NCBI RefSeq assembly: GCF_030409755.1
Contig: NZ_JAUFQE010000002.1
Span: 1,674,001 to 1,738,000, forward strand
Length of the DNA: 64,000 nt
Source: Vibrio lentus
GTDB lineage: Bacteria; Pseudomonadota; Gammaproteobacteria; Enterobacterales; Vibrionaceae
Direction of reading: 5' to 3'
Below, in pieces: positions 54,144-62,835 of the stretch. The notes below the pieces were generated by a model. The model saw only the letters and a program-made list of their open reading frames with translations. It was not told the origin of the DNA and did no database searches. The stretch's first letter is position 1. Each line of letters starts with the position of its first letter. Made by a program: the position numbers and the translations under genes.

Positions 54144-54159
54144 GGACATCTAGACGTTT
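54144..54159. promoter_or_regulatory. Possible MetJ operator upstream of metR
   Basis: GGACATCT and AGACGTTT lie end to end and match the MetJ box AGACGTCT at 6 and 7 of 8 positions. MetJ binds such tandem boxes. The site is 74 bases upstream of metR. Confidence 0.45.
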
Positions 54160-54232
54160 ACAAGAGAGCAAAAACACCGTAGGGTGATTATTAAGAAATA
54201 TTGAATTGGCTTAGGGAATATGAGGAATACTC

Positions 54233-55144
54233 ATGATAGAGCTTAAACACCTTCGAACATTGACCACCTTGAGAGACAGCGGCTCACTGACTGCGACCGC
54301 AACCTCTCTTCACCTGACTCAGTCGGCGCTTTCGCATCAATTGAAAGACCTTGAGGCTCGTATTGGCGGTCAGCTTTTCCTGCGTAAAACTAGGCCCGTA
54401 AAATTCACCTCTGAGGGTGAGATCTTGCTTAAGCTCGCAGATGAGATACAACCAAGAATTGCCAAAGCAGAGAACGAACTCGCGAGCCTGAAAGAGGATG
54501 TGAATGGGCGATTGCACATGGCGATCGAATGTCACTCCTGCTTCCAATGGTTAATGCCCGCTTTGAAGGAGTACCAAGTTGCTTGGCCAAGCGTGACCCT
54601 AGATTTCTCGTCAGGGTTTGGCTTTGAACCTTTACCGGCTTTGATGGCTGGGGAATTGGACTTGGTGATCACCTCAGACATTCAGCCGCGTTCAGAGGTC
54701 CATTACGAACCGCTCTTTGATTTTGAAATGCGTTTAATCACCGCTATTAACTCCCCTTTGGCGGAAAAGCCAAGTATCGATCCGCAAGATCTTAGCGATA
54801 TCACGATGCTCTCTTATCCAGTTCAAAAGCAGCGTCTTGATGTTGTGAAGCACTTTTTGCAGCCGGCAGGCGTAGAGCCTAAAAAATGGAAACAGGCAGA
54901 CAACACATTGATGTTGGTGCAGATGGTATCAGCAGGTCTAGGGGTTGCAGCCTTACCTAATTGGGCGATCAGTGAGTTTTCAAGACAAGGGTTAATCGCC
55001 AGTAAACCATTGGGCAACGGACTTTCAAGACGATTGTTTGCTGCGGTAAGAAACTCAGAGAAAGACAAACGTTATCTGCAGGCTTTCTTTAGCACGGCAA
55101 GACAGCAGAGTAAGAGCCACCTAGATGGGATTGAGGTCGTTTAA
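54233..55144 (+). CDS. metR: LysR-family activator of methionine genes, MetR
   Basis: MetR activates metE and other methionine genes with homocysteine as co-effector. The 303-residue product begins MIELKHLRTLTTLRDSGSLTATA and has the LysR helix-turn-helix at about 18-40 (LHLTQSALSHQLKDLE). The effector domain has the ECHSCFQWLMPAL opening and GLGVAALPNWAISEF near 235, as in enteric MetR. Divergence from metE with operator-like repeats between supports this identity. Confidence 0.94.
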   Translation: MIELKHLRTLTTLRDSGSLTATATSLHLTQSALSHQLKDLEARIGGQLFLRKTRPVKFTSEGEILLKLADEIQPRIAKAENELASLKEDVNGRLHMAIECHSCFQWLMPALKEYQVAWPSVTLDFSSGFGFEPLPALMAGELDLVITSDIQPRSEVHYEPLFDFEMRLITAINSPLAEKPSIDPQDLSDITMLSYPVQKQRLDVVKHFLQPAGVEPKKWKQADNTLMLVQMVSAGLGVAALPNWAISEFSRQGLIASKPLGNGLSRRLFAAVRNSEKDKRYLQAFFSTARQQSKSHLDGIEVV

Positions 55145-55204
55145 GAGACTCGTTGTTGGGTTAGTTTATGCATGCGTTGAACCAGATAGGTATGCGCCAG
55201 AAAC

Positions 55205-55236
55205 AAAAAAGTCACAGGTTATCTGTGACTTTTTTA
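55205..55236. terminator. Bidirectional terminator after metR
   Basis: AAAAAAGTCACAG and CTGTGACTTTTTT form a 13-bp stem with loop GTTAT and T runs on both strands. It closes metR and the convergent DUF4250 gene. Confidence 0.9.
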
Positions 55237-55299
55237 TTACCAATACCGACAACAGGCAATGAGTGTTAATTCACGATAGAAGAAACTCTCATTGTGAGC

Positions 55300-55500
55300 T
55301 TATCTTGAGTAAGACTTGAACTGATTCGTCAGTGGGTCGTATTGATAGCCAAGCATATCGAGCTTACCGACGACACTTTCTATATCCATTTCATACATGC
55401 TGACCAGCTCTTCAAAACTATCGCATTCCAAACGAAGCTTTTCGTTGACGATCCCGAGCAAGATAATGCTATCGAAACCTTTGACGTTGCTTAAATCCAT
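55300..55500 (-). CDS. DUF4250 domain protein (66 aa)
   Basis: This 66-residue protein matches the DUF4250 pattern: MDLSNVKGFDSIILLGIVNEKLR, then SFEELVSMYEMDIESVVGKLD and LGYQYDPLTNQF. The size and arrangement are typical of that small family. It has a good ribosome site (GGAG) and lies 132 bases downstream of the membrane-protein gene on the same strand. Function is unknown; the short helical form suggests a small regulator or adaptor. Confidence 0.75.
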   Translation of the reverse strand: MDLSNVKGFDSIILLGIVNEKLRLECDSFEELVSMYEMDIESVVGKLDMLGYQYDPLTNQFKSYSR

Positions 55501-55632
55501 CCTGAACTCCTAACGAACACACGATTAGAATTAAGTTTAGAACGCTTACCAGCCGCATGCTTAAAAACAGATCACACTTCTTTCGCTAGCACGGATTTTA
55601 TCGACTAAAAGTTTCGCAAGCTCGACAACCTC

Positions 55633-56313
55633 TTACAACGCCCAAACCGGTGTTAAGCCAATCACTGACGCTAACAACATCAGCAATGCTATCGTTAACT
55701 GCAACTTCTCAGGTGTTTTGACAAACAGCAAATGCCAACACCAAACCACGATAGAAGAGATAAGCAAAGCAAAGCTAAACAACAAGGTTGAAATAACAGG
55801 TTCTAGTTGCGCTTCAGACAGTGAATAAACGTTAATCACTGTCGCCAACACCACCAGCATGCCACTTAATACGCCCACAACAGGCAGAACGCGATGAAAT
55901 GCTTGTAAGCGCGTTCTTGCGATAGTCAGCAGTAAATGTCCGAAAGAAGCACCCAGTAAAGCCACCAACAACACAGTAGTGATAATACCCACTGGGTTTA
56001 CCTGTTCGCTTGCTTGGATAGCAACGTATGACAGCGCCAAACCACACGCAAGATACATCACCCAGATAGGGCCTGAGTCACGTGTCTTCTTAGTTTGAAC
56101 TTGAGAATAGAAGTAAAAGATAGCGAATACGATCAGAAACGCTTCAATTCTTAATGAAGCAACAGCAAGCCAAAGCACGCCAATCGCAGGTAACATCTTG
56201 TGAATACGGCCACGTTGACCAGGGCAAATATCCCCCTTCACTAAGATTAAAGTTAAGATCAGTTGGGCTCCTAATAACATGGGAGCAAATTGTACTAATA
56301 ATGATTCGACCAT
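55633..56313 (-). CDS. Uncharacterised inner-membrane protein (226 aa)
   Basis: I do not recognise this family. The 226-residue product is very hydrophobic, with about seven predicted membrane segments and short loops. One cytoplasmic-looking loop has KGDICPGQRGRIHK (near residue 26) and another YSQVQTKKTRDSGP (near 70). No transport, rhomboid or enzyme motif is visible. It is transcribed toward the DUF4250 gene and divergent from ygiQ. The length, codon use and clean hydrophobic pattern support a real gene. Confidence 0.7.
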   Translation of the reverse strand: MVESLLVQFAPMLLGAQLILTLILVKGDICPGQRGRIHKMLPAIGVLWLAVASLRIEAFLIVFAIFYFYSQVQTKKTRDSGPIWVMYLACGLALSYVAIQASEQVNPVGIITTVLLVALLGASFGHLLLTIARTRLQAFHRVLPVVGVLSGMLVVLATVINVYSLSEAQLEPVISTLLFSFALLISSIVVWCWHLLFVKTPEKLQLTIALLMLLASVIGLTPVWAL

Positions 56314-56551
56314 TGTGGATCTACTTATTCAGACTTATTTTCGCGAATAATATCAAAAACTGCCCCGAACACTAATCAAAATCACAAATTAGCGACACGA
56401 CTCAACGCTTCTACTATGCTGTTTTATGGTGTGGCGGGTGGACGTTAGCGACTGACTCTAGAAAGACACTAGAACTAACAGGGGCATGTTCTACTGGCTA
56501 GTCTAGCCTCATGCCGCTATAATTCCCGCCTCAAAAATCAGAGGTTGAAAT

Positions 56552-58831
56552 ATGTACAGCGATATCACTCCTATTCACGAACACAAAAAATACTGGGCCG
56601 AGTGCTACGGAACAGCACCCTTTTTGCCTACCAGTAGAAAGGAGATGGATGCTCTTGGATGGGATAGCTGTGACATTATTATTGTAACTGGTGACGCTTA
56701 TGTCGATCACCCGAGCTTTGGTATGGCTATCATTGGCCGTTTGCTTGAAGCTCAAGGTTTCCGCGTGGGCATCATTGCTCAACCAAAGTGGGACAGTAAA
56801 GATGCGTTCATGGAACTGGGTAGACCTAACCTATTCTTCGGCATCACTGCGGGTAACATGGATTCCATGATCAACCGCTACACCTCTGATCGCAAACTTC
56901 GTCACGACGATGCCTACACACCAAACAATGAAGGCGGTAAGCGTCCTGACCGTGCCACTCTGATTTATTCTCAACGTTGTCGTGAAGCTTACAAAGGCAC
57001 ACCAATCGTTCTTGGTGGTATTGAAGCAAGCTTACGTCGCGTTGCGCACTACGACTACTGGTCTGATAAAGTTCGTCGCTCTGTATTGTTTGATGCAAAA
57101 GCAGACATTCTTCTTTTCGGTAACGCTGAGCGTGCACTGGTTGAAGTCGCACACCGAATTGCCGACGGCGAAGATATGTCAACGCTGACAAATATTCGCG
57201 GTACTGCAATTAACCTGCCTGCAGCGCCTGAAAGTTACAAAATTATCGATTCTTCTCGTATCGAAAAACCGAACAAAGCCTACGTTCCGGTTAACCCGTA
57301 CGAAGTAGAAACGCAATGTGATACCAAGAAAGATGAAAAAGAAGAAGTAAAGGCGCAGCCAATTACGATTCGTCCTTCTCGTCACGATGCAAAAACAACC
57401 GCGGTTCGTATCCCTGGTTTCGAAAAGCTCAATAACGACCGTATTCTTTACGCTCACGCTAGCCGTCTCCTGCACCTAGAGACCAACCCGTATTCGGGTC
57501 GCGCTCTTATTCAACGTCACGGTGACCGCGAGCTATGGGTAAACCAAGCGCCAATTCCTCTTGCAACTGAAGAGATGGATTACGTGTTTGGCCTTGCGTA
57601 CAAGCGTGTTCCTCACCCGATGTATGGCAAAGCAAAGATTCCTGCATACGACATGATTAAAACTTCGGTTAACATCATGCGTGGTTGTTTTGGTGGTTGT
57701 TCTTTCTGTTCAATCACAGAGCACGAAGGTCGTATCATTCAGAACCGTTCGAAAGAATCGATCTTGGATGAAATCGAAGATATTAAAGATAAAGTACCTG
57801 GCTTTACCGGTACTATTTCTGACTTGGGTGGCCCAACGGCGAACATGTATCGCCTAGGTTGTTCTGATCCTAAAGCGGAAATCAACTGTCGTCGCCCGTC
57901 ATGTGTGTTCCCTAAAATCTGTGAAAAACTGAACACAGACCACCAGCACACCATTGACCTATACCGCTCAGCGAGAAAGGTTCCGGGTATCAAGAAAGTA
58001 ATGATCGCATCAGGCGTTCGTTATGATCTTGCGATTGAATCTCCAGAATACGTTCGTGAGCTTGTAACTCACCACGTTGGTGGTTACTTGAAGATTGCTC
58101 CAGAGCATACTGAAAAAGGCCCTCTGGATCTGATGATGAAACCGGGCATGGGCACTTACGATCGTTTCAAAGAGATGTTCGAGAAGTACAGCGCTGAAGC
58201 CGGTAAGAAACAGTACCTAATTCCTTACTTCATCTCTGCTCACCCAGGCACGGAAGATGAAGACATGCTTAACCTTGCGTTGTGGCTGAAAAAGCATAAC
58301 TACGAGTGTGACCAAGTACAGAACTTCTACCCATCGCCAATGTGTAATGCTACGTCGATGTACTACTCAGAGACCAACCCTCTGAAACGCGTGAAATACA
58401 AAAAACGTGAAGATGTTCCTGTGCCGAAAGGTGATCGTCAACGTCGTCTGCATAAAGCACTGCTTCGTTACCACGATCCTGAGAACTGGAAGATCATCCG
58501 TGAAGCACTGATCAGCATGGGTAAAAAGCACCTAATTGGTGACAAAGCGAACTGCTTAGTCCCTGAAGAAGATTTTGAAGCTCAGACACCAGCACAGCGT
58601 CGTAAGTCTGGTCGTCACGGCTCACAACGTTTCGCAACTAAGCACAGTAAAGCTCAACCGGGTCTTGGCGGCGAAAGCCCACGTAACCATTCTAAGCCAG
58701 GTGGCAATAAGCCTAAACCGGGTGGTAAGAAGCCAACAGGTAGCCAAAACAACGGCAATCAGGGCAACGGAAAGCAGAACGGTAATGGTAATAAACCAGC
58801 GACTGGCTTCATCAAAAAAAACCCCTGCTAG
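56552..58831 (+). CDS. ygiQ: YgiQ-family radical SAM protein (tail possibly frameshifted)
   Basis: YgiQ proteins are large radical SAM enzymes of unknown reaction. The N-terminal region (about 1-330) has [21 protein letters not shown] and [12 protein letters not shown], a B12-binding-like domain. The radical SAM cluster cysteines are residues 379, 383 and 386 in [13 protein letters not shown]. The core ends near residue 690 and is followed by a Gly/Asn/Lys-rich low-complexity tail. The frame stops at 58831 (759 residues) just after a run of eight A residues at 58814-58821. A +1 shift there continues the same type of tail to 58952, for 799 residues. Confidence 0.9.
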   Translation: MYSDITPIHEHKKYWAECYGTAPFLPTSRKEMDALGWDSCDIIIVTGDAYVDHPSFGMAIIGRLLEAQGFRVGIIAQPKWDSKDAFMELGRPNLFFGITAGNMDSMINRYTSDRKLRHDDAYTPNNEGGKRPDRATLIYSQRCREAYKGTPIVLGGIEASLRRVAHYDYWSDKVRRSVLFDAKADILLFGNAERALVEVAHRIADGEDMSTLTNIRGTAINLPAAPESYKIIDSSRIEKPNKAYVPVNPYEVETQCDTKKDEKEEVKAQPITIRPSRHDAKTTAVRIPGFEKLNNDRILYAHASRLLHLETNPYSGRALIQRHGDRELWVNQAPIPLATEEMDYVFGLAYKRVPHPMYGKAKIPAYDMIKTSVNIMRGCFGGCSFCSITEHEGRIIQNRSKESILDEIEDIKDKVPGFTGTISDLGGPTANMYRLGCSDPKAEINCRRPSCVFPKICEKLNTDHQHTIDLYRSARKVPGIKKVMIASGVRYDLAIESPEYVRELVTHHVGGYLKIAPEHTEKGPLDLMMKPGMGTYDRFKEMFEKYSAEAGKKQYLIPYFISAHPGTEDEDMLNLALWLKKHNYECDQVQNFYPSPMCNATSMYYSETNPLKRVKYKKREDVPVPKGDRQRRLHKALLRYHDPENWKIIREALISMGKKHLIGDKANCLVPEEDFEAQTPAQRRKSGRHGSQRFATKHSKAQPGLGGESPRNHSKPGGNKPKPGGKKPTGSQNNGNQGNGKQNGNGNKPATGFIKKNPC

Positions 58832-58952
58832 CCAGCAATCGCAAGGCAATGGCGGCGGAAATGGCAAGCCAAACCGCAGCAAAGCGGGCAATGGTCAAGG
58901 TGGCAAACCTGCAAGTAACGGCAAGAATCGCCAACGCGCAACACAGCGTTAA
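58814..58952 (+). other. A8 run and out-of-frame continuation of the YgiQ tail
   Basis: Eight A residues (58814-58821) precede the stop in the ygiQ frame. In the next frame the reading continues 43 codons to TAA 58950-58952 with a Gly/Asn/Ser/Lys/Arg-rich composition like the preceding tail, for example SQGNGGGNGKPNRS and KAGNGQGG. The terminator follows at 58988. A one-base A indel, transcript slippage or assembly error would explain it. Confidence 0.6.
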
Positions 58953-58987
58953 TATAGCGGCCTTATTTACTTGGTTATCATATTAAT

Positions 58988-59018
58988 AAAAAGCGCAGCT
59001 ATTTAGCTGCGCTTTTTT
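58988..59018. terminator. Bidirectional terminator after ygiQ
   Basis: AAAAGCGCAGCT and AGCTGCGCTTTT form a 12-bp stem with loop ATTT and six T residues; the minus strand also ends in T5. It separates ygiQ from the convergent glycosylation operon and lies after the out-of-frame tail. Confidence 0.92.
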
Positions 59019-59077
59019 GTACCTGTTACAAATGAACTACCCAAAGGTTTCACTTGGTGATGTGATTACAAGGGATT

Positions 59078-59515
59078 CTAACGGGTAAAGACCCAATATT
59101 GACTAAACAGGTAGTTAGTGACCATGCCGACCAAGATACCAACCGCCATGGCAATAAACACTGCCCCAGTAAACGCAGGCAGTAATTCCGTCATCAGCTT
59201 AAAACACAGCAAATTAGGTACTGCCGATATCGACGCTGAGAACATGAACTTTTGCCACTGAATCAGTTTTTCAGACCAATTACCCTGCCCTTTGAACCCA
59301 AAGGTCAGCACACGATTACCAAACCACGTTGTCGTTGCAGCAGCAATGAAGGAGACAATTCTCGCTGTCATTAAGGGCAACCCAATAACGTAATGCAGCA
59401 ATGCAAACACTAAGCAATCAACAACAAACCCGCCAACACCAACCACTGCGAACCGAACCATCTTGTGATGGGACTGAAGCCTTTGGCTTTGTGTCTGAAG
59501 CTTGTTATTGATCAT
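59078..59515 (-). CDS. GtrA-family membrane protein (flippase-like)
   Basis: The 145-residue protein has four membrane segments and the GtrA signature: VRFAVVGVGGFVVDCLVFALL near residue 20, FGNRVLTFGFKG near 85 and the ending NYLFSQYWVF. GtrA proteins are thought to flip undecaprenyl-phosphate-linked sugars to the periplasm. I chose ATG 59515, preceded by AGGG at six bases, over ATG 59551. It overlaps the end of the ArnT-like gene by 11 bases and closes the three-gene operon. Confidence 0.87.
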   Translation of the reverse strand: MINNKLQTQSQRLQSHHKMVRFAVVGVGGFVVDCLVFALLHYVIGLPLMTARIVSFIAAATTTWFGNRVLTFGFKGQGNWSEKLIQWQKFMFSASISAVPNLLCFKLMTELLPAFTGAVFIAMAVGILVGMVTNYLFSQYWVFTR

Positions 59516-61016
59516 TCGCAGCCCTGAGTTGACGCTGAACATCACTTTCACTTCGAATGTGACTCAACGACAAATTTGGTTTGATGTTTTGGCTATGACA
59601 ACTGAATAAAGCGCGCTTTACTTTAACCGTCGGCTCCAAAATACACGTTAACGCGTTGTCTTTAATCTTGGTTTCGACTTCCGCTCTTTTACCAATTAAA
59701 TAGAACTTGTCGATGCCATCGAGTTGCTCGATATCAAGTAGCTTCTTCGCTTGCCCATGGCTATAAAATTGCCCAGAGAACGGTCGCTTGCCTACATAAA
59801 AACTCGGTGATGAATCAGTGATCTGTTCGAAGATAATACGATCACTCTTCTCGTTCGCCTTGCCTAAGTTCAGGTAAACCATCGCGATCATCAATAAGAC
59901 AGGTAGAACTAAAGCCACGCTTGAGAACCACTTCTTATCTTTTTCCACTACAAGTATAGCAACCAACAAACCAAGAGCAGGAATACCCGGTAACACGTAA
60001 GCTGGAAGAATATTACCCGCCATGGTGAAAAGGATCAGAGGCGAAATAAGCCAGCACACAAGGAATGAAAACAAGCCGCGATTTTCAGTATTAATTTCTG
60101 CAATTTTCTTACGTCGAGCAAATGCTAGTATAGGCAACACAATCGACCAAGGCGCAGCGGCTTGAATCCAGAATATCCAGATCATGCCTCGCGCTTGATC
60201 ATGGGCAGAGCCGTAAAGATCCCCCTCCCAACCACTCACAACAAATCGCTTAAAGTGTTCGCCAACGATGAAGTAGTCAATGAAACCCGGCGTTGCCATT
60301 TCCGCCATGATGTACCACGGTAAGGCAATCGCCAACATCACGCCTAAGCCCGACAACAGTGGAAAGCGTTGCCAAAGCACTTTGAAAGCGCCAAAGAAGC
60401 CGTGTTGTAAGACTAGCCAAGGAAATACTGCGATGCCCATAATGACAATCGCTACAGGCCCTTTTGCAAGCAAGCCTAGTGCTAAACCAATGAAACCAAC
60501 ATAACCCCAAGATCGATTAGTCTTTGCACTATCTTCTCCCTTACAAGCCTCTCCTCCTTGCCAACACAGGTAGAAACCTAGCATTGCAATAGTCATCGCC
60601 AAGGTTAACGCGATGTCTGTCATCACCGCACCCGCTGCGATTGAGAAAATACCGCATGTCGCCAACACTACCGCGGCAACCAACGCACTTTGCCCTGTTC
60701 GTTTCGCCATGTAAGCCGTCAACAAAATCGTTACGACACCCGCTAACCAATGTGGTGCGCGAACCGCAAATTCACTCAAGCCGAACAACTCAATACCCGC
60801 AGCGCTCATCCATGTGAACAACGGTGGCTTACCCCAGAAAGGAATACCGTAATCAAACTGAGGTGTTAACCAATTGCCAGTTTCCACCATCAGACGTGCC
60901 ATTTCGCCATAGCGCGCTTCTGTGGTGTCCATTAATGGATAAGTTGCCAGAGATAAAAGCCTTAGAACCAATGCAAAAGCCAACAAATACCATAGGTGCG
61001 TTCGGTTCAGGCTCAT
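59505..61016 (-). CDS. ArnT/PMT-like glycosyltransferase (GT39/GT83 type)
   Basis: The 503-residue protein has a long hydrophobic N-terminal region with about eleven or twelve membrane segments and a short periplasmic C-terminus. The first loop has TTEARYGEMARLMVETGNWLTPQFDYG and PFWGKPPLFTWMSA, the ArnT/PMT catalytic loop with the conserved acidic residues. Such enzymes transfer a sugar from a polyprenyl-phosphate carrier to lipid A or protein in the periplasm. It overlaps the GT2 gene by four bases (ATGA) and precedes GtrA. Donor and acceptor are not known. Confidence 0.88.
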   Translation of the reverse strand: MSLNRTHLWYLLAFALVLRLLSLATYPLMDTTEARYGEMARLMVETGNWLTPQFDYGIPFWGKPPLFTWMSAAGIELFGLSEFAVRAPHWLAGVVTILLTAYMAKRTGQSALVAAVVLATCGIFSIAAGAVMTDIALTLAMTIAMLGFYLCWQGGEACKGEDSAKTNRSWGYVGFIGLALGLLAKGPVAIVIMGIAVFPWLVLQHGFFGAFKVLWQRFPLLSGLGVMLAIALPWYIMAEMATPGFIDYFIVGEHFKRFVVSGWEGDLYGSAHDQARGMIWIFWIQAAAPWSIVLPILAFARRKKIAEINTENRGLFSFLVCWLISPLILFTMAGNILPAYVLPGIPALGLLVAILVVEKDKKWFSSVALVLPVLLMIAMVYLNLGKANEKSDRIIFEQITDSSPSFYVGKRPFSGQFYSHGQAKKLLDIEQLDGIDKFYLIGKRAEVETKIKDNALTCILEPTVKVKRALFSCHSQNIKPNLSLSHIRSESDVQRQLRAANDQ

Positions 61017-62032
61017 GCTGACTCCTCTAATTTAAAATGTGTTTTTAACGCTGGTGTATCGACCACCGATTGGATCAGATACAAAGGACGATTCTTGGTT
61101 TCGATGAAGATACGACCTATGTATTCCCCCATTAAACCAATACTCAGAAGTTGAATGCCGCCAAGGGCAAGTTGAACGACCATCATTGATGGGTAACCCG
61201 TGATAGGCTCACCAAACATCATGGTTTTGAACACGATGACCATCCCATACACAAAAGCCGTTAGGGCGACGAGGCCGCCGACTGCCGTTGCAATGCGCAG
61301 TGGTCGGATAGAAAACGAGGTGATGCCATCCATCGCCAAGCCGATAAGCTTCAAGTAGTTCCACTTGGTCTCACCACAAAAGCGAGCGTCGCGCTTAAAT
61401 TGGATCGTCGCTTGTCTGAACCCCGGCCATGAGAAAATGCCTTTCATGTAGCGATTACGTTCAGGAAGTTGATTGATATGATCGACGACTTCACGGCTCA
61501 ACAGTCTGAAGTCACCGACATTTTCAGGAACATCGATCTTCGCAGCCACGTTCATGACTTTGTAAAAACTTGCCGCTGAAAACTTCTTAAACCACGTTTC
61601 ACCATCACGTTGGCTGCGCTGCATATTGACCACGTCATAGCCTTCACGCCACTTGGCGATCATTTGCGGAATCAGCTCCGGTGGATCTTGTAAATCAGCA
61701 TCTAATAGGATTACGGCTTGTCCACGACAATGCTCAAGGCCAGCGCTCATGGCTGACTCTTTACCAAAGTTGCGGCTTAAACCAATGACCGAGATTGAAC
61801 TATTGATTGAAGTGAATGAACTCACCAAGTCCAAGCTGTTGTCTTTGCTGCCATCGTCGACATAAACAATCTCACTTGTGATCGGCAAGCTATCGAGAAC
61901 CTTAGTGAGGCGAGAGTGGAACTCTTCCAACACCTCTTGTTCATCGTAGAAGGGAACAATGATAGACAGAGATACCGCAGGATTGATCTGCGATGTAGAT
62001 ATCTTAGGGCGGCTAATATGAAGTTCAGACAT
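61013..62032 (-). CDS. GT2-family polyprenyl-phosphate glycosyltransferase
   Basis: This 339-residue protein resembles GtrB/ArnC-type enzymes that load a sugar onto undecaprenyl phosphate at the inner face of the membrane. The GT-A domain has IIVPFYDEQEVLEEF, EIVYVDDGSKDNS, the metal motif LLDADLQDPPEL near residue 115 and NVGDFRLLSR near 180. Two C-terminal membrane segments (about 240-310) anchor it. It is the first gene of the leftward operon GT2, ArnT-like, GtrA, which has all three parts of a periplasmic glycosylation pathway. Confidence 0.9.
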   Translation of the reverse strand: MSELHISRPKISTSQINPAVSLSIIVPFYDEQEVLEEFHSRLTKVLDSLPITSEIVYVDDGSKDNSLDLVSSFTSINSSISVIGLSRNFGKESAMSAGLEHCRGQAVILLDADLQDPPELIPQMIAKWREGYDVVNMQRSQRDGETWFKKFSAASFYKVMNVAAKIDVPENVGDFRLLSREVVDHINQLPERNRYMKGIFSWPGFRQATIQFKRDARFCGETKWNYLKLIGLAMDGITSFSIRPLRIATAVGGLVALTAFVYGMVIVFKTMMFGEPITGYPSMMVVQLALGGIQLLSIGLMGEYIGRIFIETKNRPLYLIQSVVDTPALKTHFKLEESA

Positions 62033-62157
62033 AATACGTTCTTCTATTTTTTAATCTGGAACCAATCTACCCTCCCATAAGTGAAAGTTATGTTATTGAC
62101 ATATTTTTCACGCTCACTCAGGATAATGTTACTGTCTATTTCTGTATGAGAATCAAA

Positions 62158-62835
62158 ATGAAACGAGTTCTATTAGTCGAAGATAACCGTGAAATTGCAG
62201 GTGTTTTGTTTGATTATTTTGAGTGTATAGGGATGGAGCTCGATTATGCGGATAACGGTGAGCTTGGCTTGCAACTCGCGATGGATAACTCGTTTGATAT
62301 CATCATATTGGATCTGATGCTGCCACGAATGGACGGCCTAACGGTTTGCAACAAGCTAAGAGACCAAGGTAATACAACCCCGATCCTTATGCTTACCGCA
62401 TTGGATAGCCGTGAAGACATGTTGAAGGGCTTTGAACACGGTGCCGATGATTACCTCACCAAGCCTTTTGATTTGGATATTCTAGAAGCAAGAATGAACG
62501 CGCTGGTTCGTCGTTACCGAGGAAAAGTAGCCTATTCTAAGTTGCAGTTCGGCGAGCTCACCATCGACCAAAAAATCCGTAAAGCTTACCGACAAGACAA
62601 GCTTCTTGCGCTCAACCCAACCACTTACACCATACTTGAGATGCTTTGCCAAAATGCACCAGATGTGGTCACTCGTGAAGATATCTCGTACAAATTATGG
62701 GAAGAAGACGAACCCAACAACGATGTGTTACGCAGTCACATCTATCAATTGCGTAATCAGCTCGACAAACCTTTCGACACCCAAATGTTGATTACTGTTC
62801 CTAAAGTAGGATTTCGTTTGGAGTCATCGAATTGA
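62158..62835 (+). CDS. OmpR-family response regulator
   Basis: The 225-residue regulator has a receiver domain (VLLVEDNREIAGVLFDYFE; phospho-acceptor Asp in IIILDLMLPRMDG; Lys in YLTKPFD) and an OmpR-type winged-helix domain (residues about 128-222, LALNPTTYTILEMLCQN and DVLRSHIYQLRNQLD). It looks like the Vibrio VprA/CarR group that controls lipid A modification, but I cannot prove orthology. ATG 62158 (MKRVLLVED) is preceded by GAGAAT. It is divergent from the glycosylation operon by 125 bases and its stop overlaps the kinase start. Confidence 0.88.
   Translation: MKRVLLVEDNREIAGVLFDYFECIGMELDYADNGELGLQLAMDNSFDIIILDLMLPRMDGLTVCNKLRDQGNTTPILMLTALDSREDMLKGFEHGADDYLTKPFDLDILEARMNALVRRYRGKVAYSKLQFGELTIDQKIRKAYRQDKLLALNPTTYTILEMLCQNAPDVVTREDISYKLWEEDEPNNDVLRSHIYQLRNQLDKPFDTQMLITVPKVGFRLESSN

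Noticed and set aside
58575..58952. Independent 125-residue gene overlapping the ygiQ end
   Set aside because: Most of it is an out-of-frame reading of the ygiQ coding region and only the last 43 codons look like protein; it is better explained as a frameshifted tail.
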